Shown here: positions 17,528 through 27,189 of the stretch, in pieces
How the letters are laid out: each line of letters starts with the position of its first letter
Position numbering within the stretch: the stretch's first letter is position 1
The notes under the pieces: generated by a model
The model's input: only the letters and a program-made list of their open reading frames with translations
Told to the model about the DNA's origin: nothing
The model's database searches: none
Made by a program: the position numbers and the translations under genes
Assembly: GCF_004114995.1 (NCBI RefSeq)
Contig: NZ_SDJP01000001.1
Coordinates: forward strand, 124,001-188,000
Length of the DNA: 64,000 bases
Source: Halorubrum amylolyticum
GTDB lineage: Archaea > Halobacteriota > Halobacteria > Halobacteriales > Haloferacaceae
Reading direction: 5' to 3'

Positions 17528-18154
17528 ATGACCAGCGAGACGGACGGGTCGAACACGAAGGTCGGTCGCGTGATCGAGGAGCGCGGCCTCGACGGGATGG
17601 GCGCGACGCTGGAGGCGGCGTGGACCGGCGAGAGCGGCGAGCGGACGAGCCTGCGGGACCTCGCCGACGAGTTCAACGAGGCGGTGCTGGAGGCCGCCCT
17701 CCGCGAGGCCGGCGTCTCATCGCTCAACGTCGAGGTGGAGAGCACGTACGAGGCCCTGCGGAGCGACTCCGGGCCGGAGGCGACCCGGGCGCGGCGGCGC
17801 CTCGAGCGCGAGGGCGTCGACGTCGAGGAGCTGACGGGGGACTTCGTCACCCATCAGGCGGTCCACACGTACCTCACCCGAGAGCGGGAGGCGAGCCTCC
17901 CGGAGAGCGACGACGACCTCGCCGAGCGGAAGGTCGAGACGGTAGAGAAGCTTCAGGGGCGGGTCGCCGCGGTCACCGAGTCGGCGCTCGCGTCGCTGGC
18001 GAACGCGGACGAACTGGATCGGGACGGCTACGAGGTGCTCGTCGACGTGCGCGCGGTCTGTCCCGACTGCGGGACCGACACGCCGGTCGGCGAGCTGATC
18101 CGGCGCGGCGGCTGCGGCTGCACGGACGACGCCGGGTCCGGCACCGCCGACTGA
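17528..18154 (+). CDS. rdfA: Rod-determining factor RdfA
   Basis: A 208-residue protein recognised by its order of conserved blocks: KVGRVIEERGLDGMG at the N-terminus, SLRDLADEFNEAVLEAALREAG (about 40-60), RARRRLEREGVDVEEL, then FVTHQAVHTYLTR (about 115-127). A helical segment follows (VEKLQGRVAAVTESAL), then a C-terminal zinc-binding cluster CPDC...CGC (about 178-197). In Haloferax, RdfA promotes the rod form of motile or early-phase cells; the biochemical mechanism is not evident from sequence. The ATG at 17528 is chosen because the family begins here; an in-frame upstream extension lies in repetitive spacer DNA. Association with the SMC-like gene upstream supports the call. Confidence 0.88.
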   Translation: MTSETDGSNTKVGRVIEERGLDGMGATLEAAWTGESGERTSLRDLADEFNEAVLEAALREAGVSSLNVEVESTYEALRSDSGPEATRARRRLEREGVDVEELTGDFVTHQAVHTYLTREREASLPESDDDLAERKVETVEKLQGRVAAVTESALASLANADELDRDGYEVLVDVRAVCPDCGTDTPVGELIRRGGCGCTDDAGSGTAD

Positions 18155-18269
18155 CGACGGAGCCGTCCCGGCCCTTCCGCTCCGCGTGCGAACGCGAGCC
18201 GCGGGGACGGGAACCGGGGGGACCGCGGAACCCTCACCGTGGGGCGGTCGGGGCCGAGTGGACCGGAGC

Positions 18270-21200
18270 TCACCGGCGGCGGTCCGCGAGCGCGCTCAGG
18301 CGCCGCTCGATGACGGACGGGGGTATCCGCCCGCGGACGGAGTCGCGGGCGACCCCGAACGTCTCGACGCTCCGGCGGACCGTCGCGGCGGGACCGAGCT
18401 GACGACGGACGACGTACGCGTACGCCCCCACTTGGAGGTCGTACCGCGACCGGGTCCGGTCGGGCGCGTCGGTGAGCGAGATCTTGATGTCCGTGACCTG
18501 CCACTCGCCGCCGCCCAGATCGAGGAGGAGGTCGGCCTCGCCGTGGATCTCGGCTTCGAGCCCGTCGGCGCTCACGAGGCCGCTGAGCTCGTGTTCGACG
18601 TAGGCCGCCTCGGCGGACCGCACGCGGTCCCAGAGCGTCGAGTCGACCAGGGGACCGGCGACGTACTCCGCGAAGAACGACTCGATGCCGGCGCGTTCCG
18701 CGTCCGAGACCGACCCGGCCCGATCGGACGCGACGCCGTCGATCGCCTCGGCGAGCGCGCGGGACACCGGGTCCGCGGTCGACCGGACCGCCGACGCGGA
18801 CGCGTCGCCGACGAGCAGCCTCGTGACGGCCTCGTGGAGACAGGTCCCGATCGCGTCCGGGCCGAGCGCGTCGAAGGCGAGCGGCACCGACGACGCGACC
18901 GCGTCGGTCTCCGCGTGGATCGGCTCGTCGAGGAGGTGCCGCAGCGCGGTCCCGTCCGGGTCCTCCGTGAGCGGGTACACCGTGCTCGGGTCGAGGAACC
19001 GCGGGACCCACGGAGGGAGGGCATCCCGACGCGGCGGGACGACGCCGGCGCGGGGCGGCCGCGACGATCCGTCGCCCGGACGATCCGCGAAGAGGTCGAC
19101 CCCGTTGACGGTCACGTCGGCGTCGGTGTCCGCGTCGACCCCCGCGGCGGCGTCCTCGACCCCGGAGCCGTCGGTCGGCGCGAACGCGTCTGAGAGCGAC
19201 TCGAGCCAGCGGTCCCGCGGGCGCCGAGGCGCCGGGACCGCGTCCGGAAGGGAGACGAGGAGGTGTTCGCCGGCGCGGGAGAGCGCCACGTACAGCAGCC
19301 GCCACGACTCGGCGCGCGACTCGGCGGCGACCCGCCGCAGCCGGTCGGGGCCGAGGAGCCCGCTCCCGTCCGGGTCCCACCGCTCGGTCCCCCACCGAAG
19401 CCCGACGTCGCGGTACGGGAACGCCCGCCCCTCGGGGTCGTAGAGCCCGCCCTCGAACGGCGGCAGCGAGGGGGCGGCCGCCGCGTCCGCGTCCGTCGGG
19501 GGGGCGAGGCCGGCGACGTCGGCCTGCGCGACGAACCGCTTCGTCTGTACCCCGTGCCGCCATATTTCGGGCGCGGGGTCCGCGAGCGCGACCACCTCGT
19601 CCTCGTCGCCCTTCGCCGCGTGGATCGTCCGGAAGACTACGTCGTGGTCGGTGGTCGCCGCGTTCGGCCGCGTCGGTCCGCGCCGCGGCGCCTCACGGAA
19701 CGGATCGAGGAGCGCGGTGAGCTCGCGCGGGCCGCACCGGTCGTCGCCCGTCCAGTCGGCGACGACCTCGGTGAGCGCGTCGAGGTCGGCGACCCGCTGC
19801 GCGGGCGACGCGTCGGGGAGGCGCCCGTACGGGTCCGCGCGGAGCGCGCACGCCTCGGCGATGTCCTCGACGTACACCGACGGCGGCACCGTCAGGAACC
19901 GGTCGCGACGGTCCCGGAGCGTCCGGAGGGCGGAGAGGAGTCGGCGGTCGCCGTCGTCAAGGTCGTTGCCGTCGTCGGGACCGTCGCCGCGCTCGGCGTC
20001 CTCGGACCGGGGGTCGTCGCTGGCGGAGGCTGCGGTCGCGTCGAGGTCGTACCCGTGACGGTCGAGGGCCGACCGGAGCCCGTCGACCGCCGCCGGGAAG
20101 TCCGTCAGGAGCGTCCGGGTGCGGTCCGGGTCGGCGGGGTCGCGGAGCCAGTCGCAGACCGCGAGGACGGCCTCGACGACCGGCCGGCCGAACAGGGGCT
20201 CGCTCGCGTTCAGGACCGAGAGCCCCTCCGCCTCGAAGGCCGCCTCGTAGTCGGCCATCCGCGTCCGGCGGCGGAACAGGACCGTGACCGACAGGGGCTC
20301 CCCGTCCGCGTCCGCGAAGGTGCCGTCGGCCAGCCCCCGCGCGACGTAGGTCGCGAGCGCGTTCGCCTCGCCGGACCGACCGTCGGGGTCGGTCCACGCG
20401 TCCGTCCCGGGCGGCCCCGACGGGGAGAACGCGGCGACGTGAACGTTCGAGTCCGCGACGGGGTCGCGCGCGGATTCGAGCCCGGGGAAGCCGGCGTCGA
20501 ACTCGCTCAGTCCCCCGCGGGTCGGATCGGCGAAGGCCGGGGCGACGACGCGGTTGACCGCCGCCGCGACGTTCGGGCGGCACCGGTACGTCGTCGTGGC
20601 GGTCACGGAGACGTGGGTCTCCCACTCGATCCCGAAGTAGCGCCCCTCGTGGCAGGCGCGGGCGAACAGCGACGGGTCGGCGTGACGCCAGAGGTAGACG
20701 CTCTGGAGCGTGTCGCCGGCGGCGAAGACGCGCATCTCCGGGGAGACGATCTGCGCGAGCGCGTCGTGCTGGATCGCCGCCACGTCCTGCGCCTCGTCGA
20801 CGACGACGCTCTCCAGCCGGGACCGGTACCGCTCGATCAGCCGCGCCCGGTGCGGCGTCGCGCCCGCCTCGGCGCCGATCCCCTCCGGGAGATCGCCGTC
20901 GAGGTAGCTCGCGACGAGGAACGCCACGTCCGTGTGGGCGGCCACCCCCGCGTCGCGGAGCGCCTCGCAGTACGCCCCGCGGTACGCGTCGAGGACGGCG
21001 CAGAACGACTCGATCGCGTCCCCCCACGCGTCCCGGAGCCGCCGGTCGGCCGCGGCGATCCGCTCCCGCTCGCCGTCCGGGACCGCCTCGGCGACCCGCG
21101 CGGCGGCGTCCTCGCCGGCGTACCCCGCGATCGCGGCCGCGATGTCGTCGAACGACTCGGTCGGCCCCTCCGGGTACGCCGCCGATCGCGTCCGGCGCAG

Positions 21201-21833
21201 CTCCGCCTCGAACGCCGCCGTCGACAGCCGGCGGTCGCGGCAGTAGCCGAGCGCCTCCCGGAGCATCTCGGCGACGCTCCGGTCGTACTCGCCCTCCGGG
21301 TAGGCGGCCTCCAGCCGCTCGACCCGGCGCGCGTGGGGGGACCGCGAGGAGACCGCCTCGTAGCAGTCCGCGTGGACCCGCGAGAGCAGCGCGTCGTTGC
21401 CGACGGTCGGCGTCTCGTCGAACCCGACCGCGGGGGCGATCTCCTCGAAGACGTCGCGGAGCAGCCCGTCGACGGTCCCGACCAGCGGGGCGCGGCGGAC
21501 CCGTCCCGCGAGGTACTCGACCTCCGCGTCGGAGACCGCCGACGCCTCGGGGATCAGCCCGTGCTCGACCACCGTCCGGAGGTGGTCGCAGACCGAGGGA
21601 ACGATGTCAGCCGCCTCGTCGGTGGTGAACGAGACGACGGCGACCGACTGCTCCGGCGTCCGGTCGCCGTCGACGTATCGCCGGAGCAGGTCCTCGGCCG
21701 CGATCCGGTGGGCGACGACCGACTTGCCGGCGCCGGCGACGCAGTTCATCGTGAAAAGCCCGGCGTCGCTGGCGGCGTACGCGTCCCGGACCTCCCGCTG
21801 CGCGCCGCGGAGCCGGATCGGCTCGTCGCTCAT
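18270..21833 (-). CDS. UvrD/AddA-like helicase with C-terminal RecB nuclease domain
   Basis: A 1187-residue superfamily 1 helicase-nuclease. Q-motif RLRGAQREVRDAY lies near residue 8, Walker A VAGAGKS at 32-38 and Walker B VVVDEAQD near 345. Motif III (AGDTLQSVYLWR) and motif IV (YRCRPNV) come next, followed by TIHAAKGDEDEVVAL and the C-terminal motif VALSRAGEHLLVSLP. The final region has PD-(D/E)XK hallmarks: GEADLLLDLGGGEWQVTDIK and QVGAYAYVV (GxxD, DIK, QxxxY). Family role: ATP-driven unwinding and resection of double-strand ends. Its ATG overlaps the stop of the preceding gene (ATGA), so it is coupled to two genes that look like a split AddB. An AddAB-type role in recombination is inferred. 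Confidence 0.88.
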   Translation of the reverse strand: MSDEPIRLRGAQREVRDAYAASDAGLFTMNCVAGAGKSVVAHRIAAEDLLRRYVDGDRTPEQSVAVVSFTTDEAADIVPSVCDHLRTVVEHGLIPEASAVSDAEVEYLAGRVRRAPLVGTVDGLLRDVFEEIAPAVGFDETPTVGNDALLSRVHADCYEAVSSRSPHARRVERLEAAYPEGEYDRSVAEMLREALGYCRDRRLSTAAFEAELRRTRSAAYPEGPTESFDDIAAAIAGYAGEDAAARVAEAVPDGERERIAAADRRLRDAWGDAIESFCAVLDAYRGAYCEALRDAGVAAHTDVAFLVASYLDGDLPEGIGAEAGATPHRARLIERYRSRLESVVVDEAQDVAAIQHDALAQIVSPEMRVFAAGDTLQSVYLWRHADPSLFARACHEGRYFGIEWETHVSVTATTTYRCRPNVAAAVNRVVAPAFADPTRGGLSEFDAGFPGLESARDPVADSNVHVAAFSPSGPPGTDAWTDPDGRSGEANALATYVARGLADGTFADADGEPLSVTVLFRRRTRMADYEAAFEAEGLSVLNASEPLFGRPVVEAVLAVCDWLRDPADPDRTRTLLTDFPAAVDGLRSALDRHGYDLDATAASASDDPRSEDAERGDGPDDGNDLDDGDRRLLSALRTLRDRRDRFLTVPPSVYVEDIAEACALRADPYGRLPDASPAQRVADLDALTEVVADWTGDDRCGPRELTALLDPFREAPRRGPTRPNAATTDHDVVFRTIHAAKGDEDEVVALADPAPEIWRHGVQTKRFVAQADVAGLAPPTDADAAAAPSLPPFEGGLYDPEGRAFPYRDVGLRWGTERWDPDGSGLLGPDRLRRVAAESRAESWRLLYVALSRAGEHLLVSLPDAVPAPRRPRDRWLESLSDAFAPTDGSGVEDAAAGVDADTDADVTVNGVDLFADRPGDGSSRPPRAGVVPPRRDALPPWVPRFLDPSTVYPLTEDPDGTALRHLLDEPIHAETDAVASSVPLAFDALGPDAIGTCLHEAVTRLLVGDASASAVRSTADPVSRALAEAIDGVASDRAGSVSDAERAGIESFFAEYVAGPLVDSTLWDRVRSAEAAYVEHELSGLVSADGLEAEIHGEADLLLDLGGGEWQVTDIKISLTDAPDRTRSRYDLQVGAYAYVVRRQLGPAATVRRSVETFGVARDSVRGRIPPSVIERRLSALADRRR

Positions 21834-23191
21834 CGACGGTCCCCTCCGTCCCCGCCGCGCGCCCCGGCCGCGCCGCCGCTCCCGTCCCTCGTCCCGCTCT
21901 CTCCGTCCCTCGTCCCGCTCTCTCCGTCCTCCCCCTCGGGGAGCATCGCCGCGATCGGCGCCGGGAGCTCGTTGGCGGTGCCCGTGAGCCGCCGGCGCGC
22001 GTCGTCGGTCACGGCGTCGGTTTCGACGGCGGCGAGGTACGGAGAGGGGCGCCGCTCGTCGCCCTCTCGCGTCCGGGCGTGGCGCGTGGCGACGACGCCG
22101 CGGGTCGCGGCCCGCATCGCGTCGGCGAAGTGATCGCGGTCCCGCCCGTCGCCCCACGCGGTCCGCGGCGCGACGACGCCCGTGGAGCCGTCGCCGGCCA
22201 GCACGGCCTCGCGGAGCTCCGGTGGAACGACGCTCTCCGTCGGGCCGGGCCATTCCCCGTCGACGAGCCCGACGGCGATCACGTACGGCGTCGAGAGCCC
22301 CCAGACGTCGTTCGCCTCCATCACGTCGACGGCGGTGGCGTTCGAGTGCTCCCGCCGCCCCGGGCGCTGCGTCGCCAGCAGCCGACACAGCTCGCGGACG
22401 GCCTCCCACGACCGCGAGACCGACCCGTCGGCGAGCCGGTCTGCGTACTTCCGCTCGGCCCGCGAGGCGAGGGTCCGAAGCCGGTCCACCGCCCGGGCCT
22501 CCGTCTCCGTCTCCAGCAGCGCTGGCGAGTCGCGGTCCGCGGTCGCCGGGAGGCCGACCCGCCGGTAGGCGGCGATCACCTCGTCGAGGACGGCGCCGAC
22601 CGCGTCCGGAGTCGGTTCCCCGACCGCGCGGTCCGCGGCCCACTCGACGTACGTCCGGACGCGCCCGTCGATCGCCGGGTCGGCTCCCTCGCCGTCGCGC
22701 GAGGCGACGGCGTCCCGCCAGTCCGGGATCGCCCGGGCGTCGGCCGGTAGCGCGCGAGCCGCGGCGCGGACCGCCGACGGCTCGACGGGCCACGACGCGT
22801 CCATCTCCGCCGCGTCCGTCTCCGCCGCGGGCGTCCACCGGTGCTCCAGCGGCCGGAGGAGCGTTTCCGGGTCGGCCCGGTCGGCGGCGAACGCCGCGCA
22901 AACCGCGTCGACGAGCGCGTACGGACGGGTTCGGGTCACACGCAGCTGCGTCCAGAACACGGGCGTCACGCCGTACCCGACGGCGGCCCGGAACAGCGGC
23001 TCCTCGTACGGATCGAGGTCGCGCGCGACGACCACCGCGTCGCGGACCGGGACCCCCCGGTCGCGGAGCGCGCTCACCGTCGCCATCGCCGCGCGGGCCT
23101 CGTCGCGGCGCGTCGCGGCGGCGATCTCGGCGATCGGGCACGCCGGTCCGTCGGGGGGCGCGGCGAGCGACAGCCGGTCGGGGGCGGTCAC
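21830..23191 (-). CDS. AddB-like subunit, C-terminal half
   Basis: A 453-residue protein. GTG 23191 is chosen because it forms a GTGA overlap with the preceding stop; upstream sequence in this frame is Arg/Pro-rich overlap. Visible features include RDAVVVARDLDPYEEPLFRAA (near 45-65), the pattern by which RecC/AddB proteins begin the inactivated second helicase domain, and later VDVMEANDVWGLSTPYVIAVG and LVDGEWPGP, matching the (V/L)-x-E...VFVVGLVEGxFP block of AddB. The acidic C-terminus has a repeated GESGTRDG. There is no iron-sulphur cysteine cluster of the classical AddB type. Coupled to the AddA-like gene by ATGA. Function inferred as the structural partner of the helicase-nuclease. Confidence 0.65.
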   Translation of the reverse strand: MTAPDRLSLAAPPDGPACPIAEIAAATRRDEARAAMATVSALRDRGVPVRDAVVVARDLDPYEEPLFRAAVGYGVTPVFWTQLRVTRTRPYALVDAVCAAFAADRADPETLLRPLEHRWTPAAETDAAEMDASWPVEPSAVRAAARALPADARAIPDWRDAVASRDGEGADPAIDGRVRTYVEWAADRAVGEPTPDAVGAVLDEVIAAYRRVGLPATADRDSPALLETETEARAVDRLRTLASRAERKYADRLADGSVSRSWEAVRELCRLLATQRPGRREHSNATAVDVMEANDVWGLSTPYVIAVGLVDGEWPGPTESVVPPELREAVLAGDGSTGVVAPRTAWGDGRDRDHFADAMRAATRGVVATRHARTREGDERRPSPYLAAVETDAVTDDARRRLTGTANELPAPIAAMLPEGEDGESGTRDGESGTRDGSGGAAGARGGDGGDRR

Positions 23192-24012
23192 GGCGCCACC
23201 TCCCGACCCGGATCGGGGACGGAAAGCAGCTCCGGCAGGCGCGCGTCGAGGAACGCCCCGGTGCCGGGGCGGAAGTGGATCTCGACCGCGACCGCCGTCG
23301 ACGCGAGGAGCGCGGACACCAGGTCGACGTACGGGGCCGAGAGGGCGCCCACGCCGACGATCGAGACGCGCTCGGCCTCGGGGAACGCCGCGTCCCACGC
23401 GTCGCCCCCGCTGCGGTCGATCCGCCGCGTCGCCCGGCGGAGGAGCGCCGTCGTCGAGACCGCCGCGCGCCCCCGGTCGCGGAGCGCCGCCTCGGCCCGG
23501 AGCGCCCCGTCGACGAGCCGCGCCGCGTCGCCGTCGATCGGGGCGTCGAGGCCGGTCGCCGCGTCTCGGAGCGCCTCCACCCGCACCGGGTGGTGGTTCG
23601 TCAGCGACTCGATCTCCGAGCGGACCCGCTCGGCCCGCCGCGCGCCGGCGTCGCCGCCGCCGACCAACAGCGACCGGAGCGCCGCCGGGAGGTCCGCCCC
23701 GTCGCGGGCGAGCGACCGGAGCAGCGAGAGGCGGTCGACCCGGTCGAGCGCGGCGGTCGACCCGTCGGCCGCCGCGACGACGGTGCGGCCGACCGACTCC
23801 GGGTCGGTGAACTCGAACGCCCCCTGCGGACGGGCCGCCTCCCGGAGCCGCCGCTGGAGGTTCCGGTGGTGGAGCTGGACGGGCGCCAAGACGAGTTCAG
23901 ACGCTGAGGCGGCCCGCTCCGCGCGGTCGAGCAGGCGCGACTCCTCGGCGATACGGGTCGTCAGCCGCTCGGTGCCGGGCAGGTCGTCGAGCGCGCGCTG
24001 TGGGGGACACAT
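23188..24012 (-). CDS. AddB-like subunit, N-terminal half, lacking P-loop lysine
   Basis: A 274-residue protein, first in the helicase-nuclease operon. The start PGTERLTTRIAEES (about 12-26) sits where AddB has its Walker A (PGSGKTxR), but the lysine is gone. ELVLAPVQLHHRNLQRRL (about 38-56) matches the following AddB block LVPxQ. Near residue 215, RVSIVGVGALSAPYVDLVSALL with VAVEIHF corresponds to the AddB block around motif III. I infer that this and the following gene are the two pieces of a split, ATP-inactive AddB. The ATG at 24012 is 38 bases from a TATA box; the end overlaps the next start by GTGA. Confidence 0.65.
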   Translation of the reverse strand: MCPPQRALDDLPGTERLTTRIAEESRLLDRAERAASASELVLAPVQLHHRNLQRRLREAARPQGAFEFTDPESVGRTVVAAADGSTAALDRVDRLSLLRSLARDGADLPAALRSLLVGGGDAGARRAERVRSEIESLTNHHPVRVEALRDAATGLDAPIDGDAARLVDGALRAEAALRDRGRAAVSTTALLRRATRRIDRSGGDAWDAAFPEAERVSIVGVGALSAPYVDLVSALLASTAVAVEIHFRPGTGAFLDARLPELLSVPDPGREVAP

Positions 24013-24045
24013 CGAGGGTCGTGGGGTCGACCCTACGCGACCGGA

Positions 24046-24054
24046 CGTATAAGG
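24046..24054 (-). promoter_or_regulatory. TATA box of the AddAB-like operon
   Basis: CCTTATACG on the reverse strand, centred 38 bases before ATG 24012; a leader of about ten bases is expected. Confidence 0.5.
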
Positions 24055-24241
24055 CTCCCGGCCGCGCGGCGGAAGTGATCACGGCCCGCCGCCGACAAAT
24101 ATCTGCTTGACGCTCCCGCGCGGCGGACGCTTCGGCGGAGATTCGACCCCGTCGAGACGCGCTCGCTCCGCTGCGCGCGACTCGCCGGCTCAACGTCACC
24201 AATACCCGTCCCGTTCGCTCACAAGAGTCCGCTCGCAGTGA

Positions 24242-24316
24242 TGCTCCGGCGGGGATTTGAACCCCGGTCATTGCCTCGAGAAGGCAATATGATTGGCCGG
24301 ACTACACTACCAGAGC
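24242..24316 (-). tRNA. tRNA-Glu (anticodon CTC)
   Basis: 75 nt. The acceptor stem GCTCTGG pairs with CCGGAGC (one T-G wobble). The anticodon stem TTGCC/GGCAA encloses loop TTCTCGA with CTC at 24280-24278. The T-arm is GGGGTTCAAATCCCC and the discriminator is A. No intron and no encoded CCA, as usual in haloarchaea. Confidence 0.95.
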
Positions 24317-24448
24317 GCGCGTCCGTTCGACGCAATTACGGGTACGGCAGGATATTGTAAAACAGTTCCGTTTCGACCCCGCCGTGCCCCGGTTTACCGT
24401 GGCCAATCGTCTCGCCGTCGCCGGCGTACCGCGTCGCTCACGTCGACC

Positions 24449-24883
<435 letters not shown>

Positions 24884-24999
24884 ACGCGTGGCTGGCCCGG
24901 CGGCCGGCAAGAAACCGCCGATACCGGGGCGACGGAACGCTCCGAGGGAACCACCCTCGCCGACACAAGGGACTTGAGGCGCGCTCCCCTCCGTTCCGT

Positions 25000-26166
25000 A
25001 TGGATATCCTCCGAAGCCTCCGGACGGTCTCCGAGGCCAGCGGGCCGGGCGTCGTCGACTGGGAGCGGGCCGCGGCGGCCGCGAAGGCGAGCACCGATCC
25101 GGGGTCGGTCGCGCTCACCGACGCGGAGCGGGCCGGGTACGCGGCCGACGTGCGCGACGCGCGCTCCCGGCTCCGCGAGGTCGCCGGGATCGAGTTCGAC
25201 GTGCCCGACGCGATCGAAGTGCAGAACCGCCACCACTGGATCGACGCCAGCGTCGACACGTTCCGGAACGTGATGGCGCCGATCGAGGCGGCCGCGACCG
25301 GGCGTGAGGGGGAACCGGCCGCGACCGGGAGCGAGGGGGAACCGGCCGGGCGCGACGAGGAGGGGGCGACGGTCGGACCCGGCGACGGGCCGGTCGGCGG
25401 AATCGTCGAGCCGACCGGGGGACCCCTGGTCGCCTCGGCCGGCGACCTCACGCGGGGGTTCGCGCGGGACCTCTCGCGGATCGCCAACACCGGCTCGATG
25501 GCGTTCACGCTCGGCTTCCTCGCGCGCAACGTGCTCGGTCAGTACGACCCGCTCCTGTTGGCCGACGAGCCGGACGCCGACCACGGGCTCTACTTCGTCC
25601 ACCCGAACATCGTCGCGGTCGCGGCGTCGCTCGACGTAGAGTTCCCGCGGTTCAGGCGGTGGATCGCCTTCCACGAGGTGACGCACGCGGCGGAGTTCGG
25701 CGCGGCGCCGTGGCTCCCCGAGTACCTCGAATCGTGGGTCGAGCGCGGGATCGAGGGGCTCACCGAGGGCGAACTCACCGGCGACGGCGGCGGACTGACC
25801 GCGGGCGGACTCCCGGTCGACGCCCTCGACACCGAACCGTTCGCGGAGCTGCAGGCGGCGATGACGGCGGTCGAGGGGTACGCCGAGGTGCTGATGGACC
25901 GCGCCTTCGACGGCGAGTACGCCGACCTCCGCCGGAAGCTCGACGAGCGCCGGGGCGGCGGCGGTCCGGTCCAGCGGCTCGCGCGCCGGCTCCTCGGGCT
26001 GGGACTGAAGCGCCGGCAGTACGAGCAGGGCGCCGCCTTCTTCCGCGAGGTCGCCGACGCCCGCGGGATCGAGGCGGCGGGAGCCGTCTGGGAGCGTCCC
26101 GAGAACCTCCCGACGCCCGCCGAACTCGACGATTCCGCGGCGTGGTTGGTCCGGGTCGATCCCTGA
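25000..26166 (+). CDS. Zinc-dependent metalloprotease, F420-associated family (DUF2342)
   Basis: A 388-residue soluble protein matching the family annotated as coenzyme F420 biosynthesis-associated or zinc-dependent metalloprotease. It has a helical N-terminus, the block IEVQNRHHWIDASVDTFRNVM (about 70-90), and FTLGFLARNVLGQYDPLLL (about 168-186). The catalytic-type HEVTHAAEF (about 224-232) is followed by downstream helices around MTAVEGYAEVLMDRAF that would supply the third ligand. A duplicated EGEPA-containing acidic insert (about 100-120) is lineage-specific. No signal peptide, so cytoplasmic. No F420 gene lies next to it here, so the pathway link is only by family. The start is the first ATG of the conserved region, with a weak TATA near 24974. 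Confidence 0.8.
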   Translation: MDILRSLRTVSEASGPGVVDWERAAAAAKASTDPGSVALTDAERAGYAADVRDARSRLREVAGIEFDVPDAIEVQNRHHWIDASVDTFRNVMAPIEAAATGREGEPAATGSEGEPAGRDEEGATVGPGDGPVGGIVEPTGGPLVASAGDLTRGFARDLSRIANTGSMAFTLGFLARNVLGQYDPLLLADEPDADHGLYFVHPNIVAVAASLDVEFPRFRRWIAFHEVTHAAEFGAAPWLPEYLESWVERGIEGLTEGELTGDGGGLTAGGLPVDALDTEPFAELQAAMTAVEGYAEVLMDRAFDGEYADLRRKLDERRGGGGPVQRLARRLLGLGLKRRQYEQGAAFFREVADARGIEAAGAVWERPENLPTPAELDDSAAWLVRVDP

Positions 26167-26172
26167 ACGAGG

Positions 26173-26526
26173 CGGTGCGGTGGCGCGTGCCGACGAGCGC
26201 CCGGAGGGTGCGAGGTGCACGCGCGAGGGACGCGGCGACCGGAGGGAGCCGCGAGGCTGGGGAGGCGTGAGGCTGCGGGGCGGTTGCGGGCGGGTGGGAC
26301 TCAAAGGGGCAGCCGCGATTTCCGCGAGCGAAGCGAGCGGAAAGACGGGAGACGAAGTCTCCCGGAAGGACGAAGACGGGCGACGCAAGGACCACAGGAG
26401 CGAGCGAAGTGAGCGACGAGGACCGCAGCGAGCCCATCGAGTCCTCGCGGCTGGGGCTTTGGAGGCCGTCACTGCGGAGTCACCGATAACATATCGCCGA
26501 GCGGCTGGGGCTTTGGAGGCCGTCAC
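26173..26526 (-). repeat. Dispersed haloarchaeal repeat, copy A
   Basis: Reverse-oriented copy of an element also found at 41861-42217 and 54465-54734. Shared blocks include CAAAGCCCCAGCCGCGAG, TGCCCCTTTGAGTCCC, CAGCCTCACACCTCCC and CTCGTCGGCACGCGCC. The CTGGGGCTTTGG terminus is present twice, about 50 bases apart (near 26453 and 26504), as in copy B. Many short palindromes lie inside. No protein is supported. Confidence 0.85.
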
Positions 26527-26551
26527 CCCAGATCCACTATATCACCGATCC

Positions 26552-27046
26552 TTACGCCAGTCGCTTATCGCGGAACGCCCGTATCACGTCTTGGCGGGCG
26601 ATGATACCGACGATCCGTCCGTCGTCGTCGACGACCGGGACGCGATTGATGTTCGGGTCGTCGCTGGCGAGTAGATCGAGCACCTCGTTCACGTCGGTGT
26701 CCGGCGTCACCGTCGCCACGTCGGCGCTCATCACCTCCGAGACGGGGCGGTCGGCGTTCCGGACCATGTCGACGCCCAGATCGAGGTCGGCCCACGGCGG
26801 CTTCACCTGATAGGTGAGCGTGTCGACGAACGGCGGCAGCCCGATCGGTATCCACAGCGTCTCGTCGTCGGGCTCGAACAGGTCGACGAGGTCGGACTCG
26901 GTGACGACGCCGACCACGCGGTCCCCGTCGTCGACGACGGGGAATCCGCTGAACGGGTAGCGGGCGAACTTCTTGAAGACGTTCGCCACGTCGTCGTCGG
27001 GGGAAACCGTCTTCACGTCTGACTCCATCAGGTCGCGGGCGTGCAT
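26552..27046 (-). CDS. CBS-domain pair protein
   Basis: A 164-residue protein made of two CBS motifs: residues about 1-60 (ARDLMESDVKTVSPDDDV ... GFPVVDDGDRVVGVVTESDL) and about 98-160 (VSEVMSADVATVTPDTDV ... RVPVVDDDGRIVGIIARQDV). Between them is a short insert, ETLWIPIGLPPFVDTL, typical of haloarchaeal stand-alone CBS proteins. CBS pairs bind adenine nucleotides or SAM and act as regulatory modules; the target is unknown here. The stop lies right next to the dispersed repeat. No clear TATA box was found. Confidence 0.85.
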   Translation of the reverse strand: MHARDLMESDVKTVSPDDDVANVFKKFARYPFSGFPVVDDGDRVVGVVTESDLVDLFEPDDETLWIPIGLPPFVDTLTYQVKPPWADLDLGVDMVRNADRPVSEVMSADVATVTPDTDVNEVLDLLASDDPNINRVPVVDDDGRIVGIIARQDVIRAFRDKRLA

Positions 27047-27158
27047 ACGGTCGCCGTCGCGTTGCTGATGGGTAGGCGTTTCGGCCGGAGGCGCGACGGG
27101 TTCGCGGAGTCCACGGGGCGCGTCCGGTCGCGCTGCGCACCGGGTGCGTCGACGTAAC

Positions 27159-27168
27159 GGACTTACGC
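27159..27168 (+). promoter_or_regulatory. TATA-like box of YdjM-like gene
   Basis: GGACTTACGC centred 27 bases before ATG 27190. Confidence 0.4.
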
Positions 27169-27189
27169 ACCGGAGACGCAGTCGATCGC

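Noticed and set aside
19263..22133. Long forward open frame opposite the helicase-nuclease operon
   Set aside because: Arg/Gly/Val-rich antisense shadow. The reverse strand has clear helicase motifs and a TATA promoter.
24242..24316. tRNA-Glu as an attachment site of an integrated element
   Set aside because: No integrase, no duplicated tRNA 3' end and no element border nearby.
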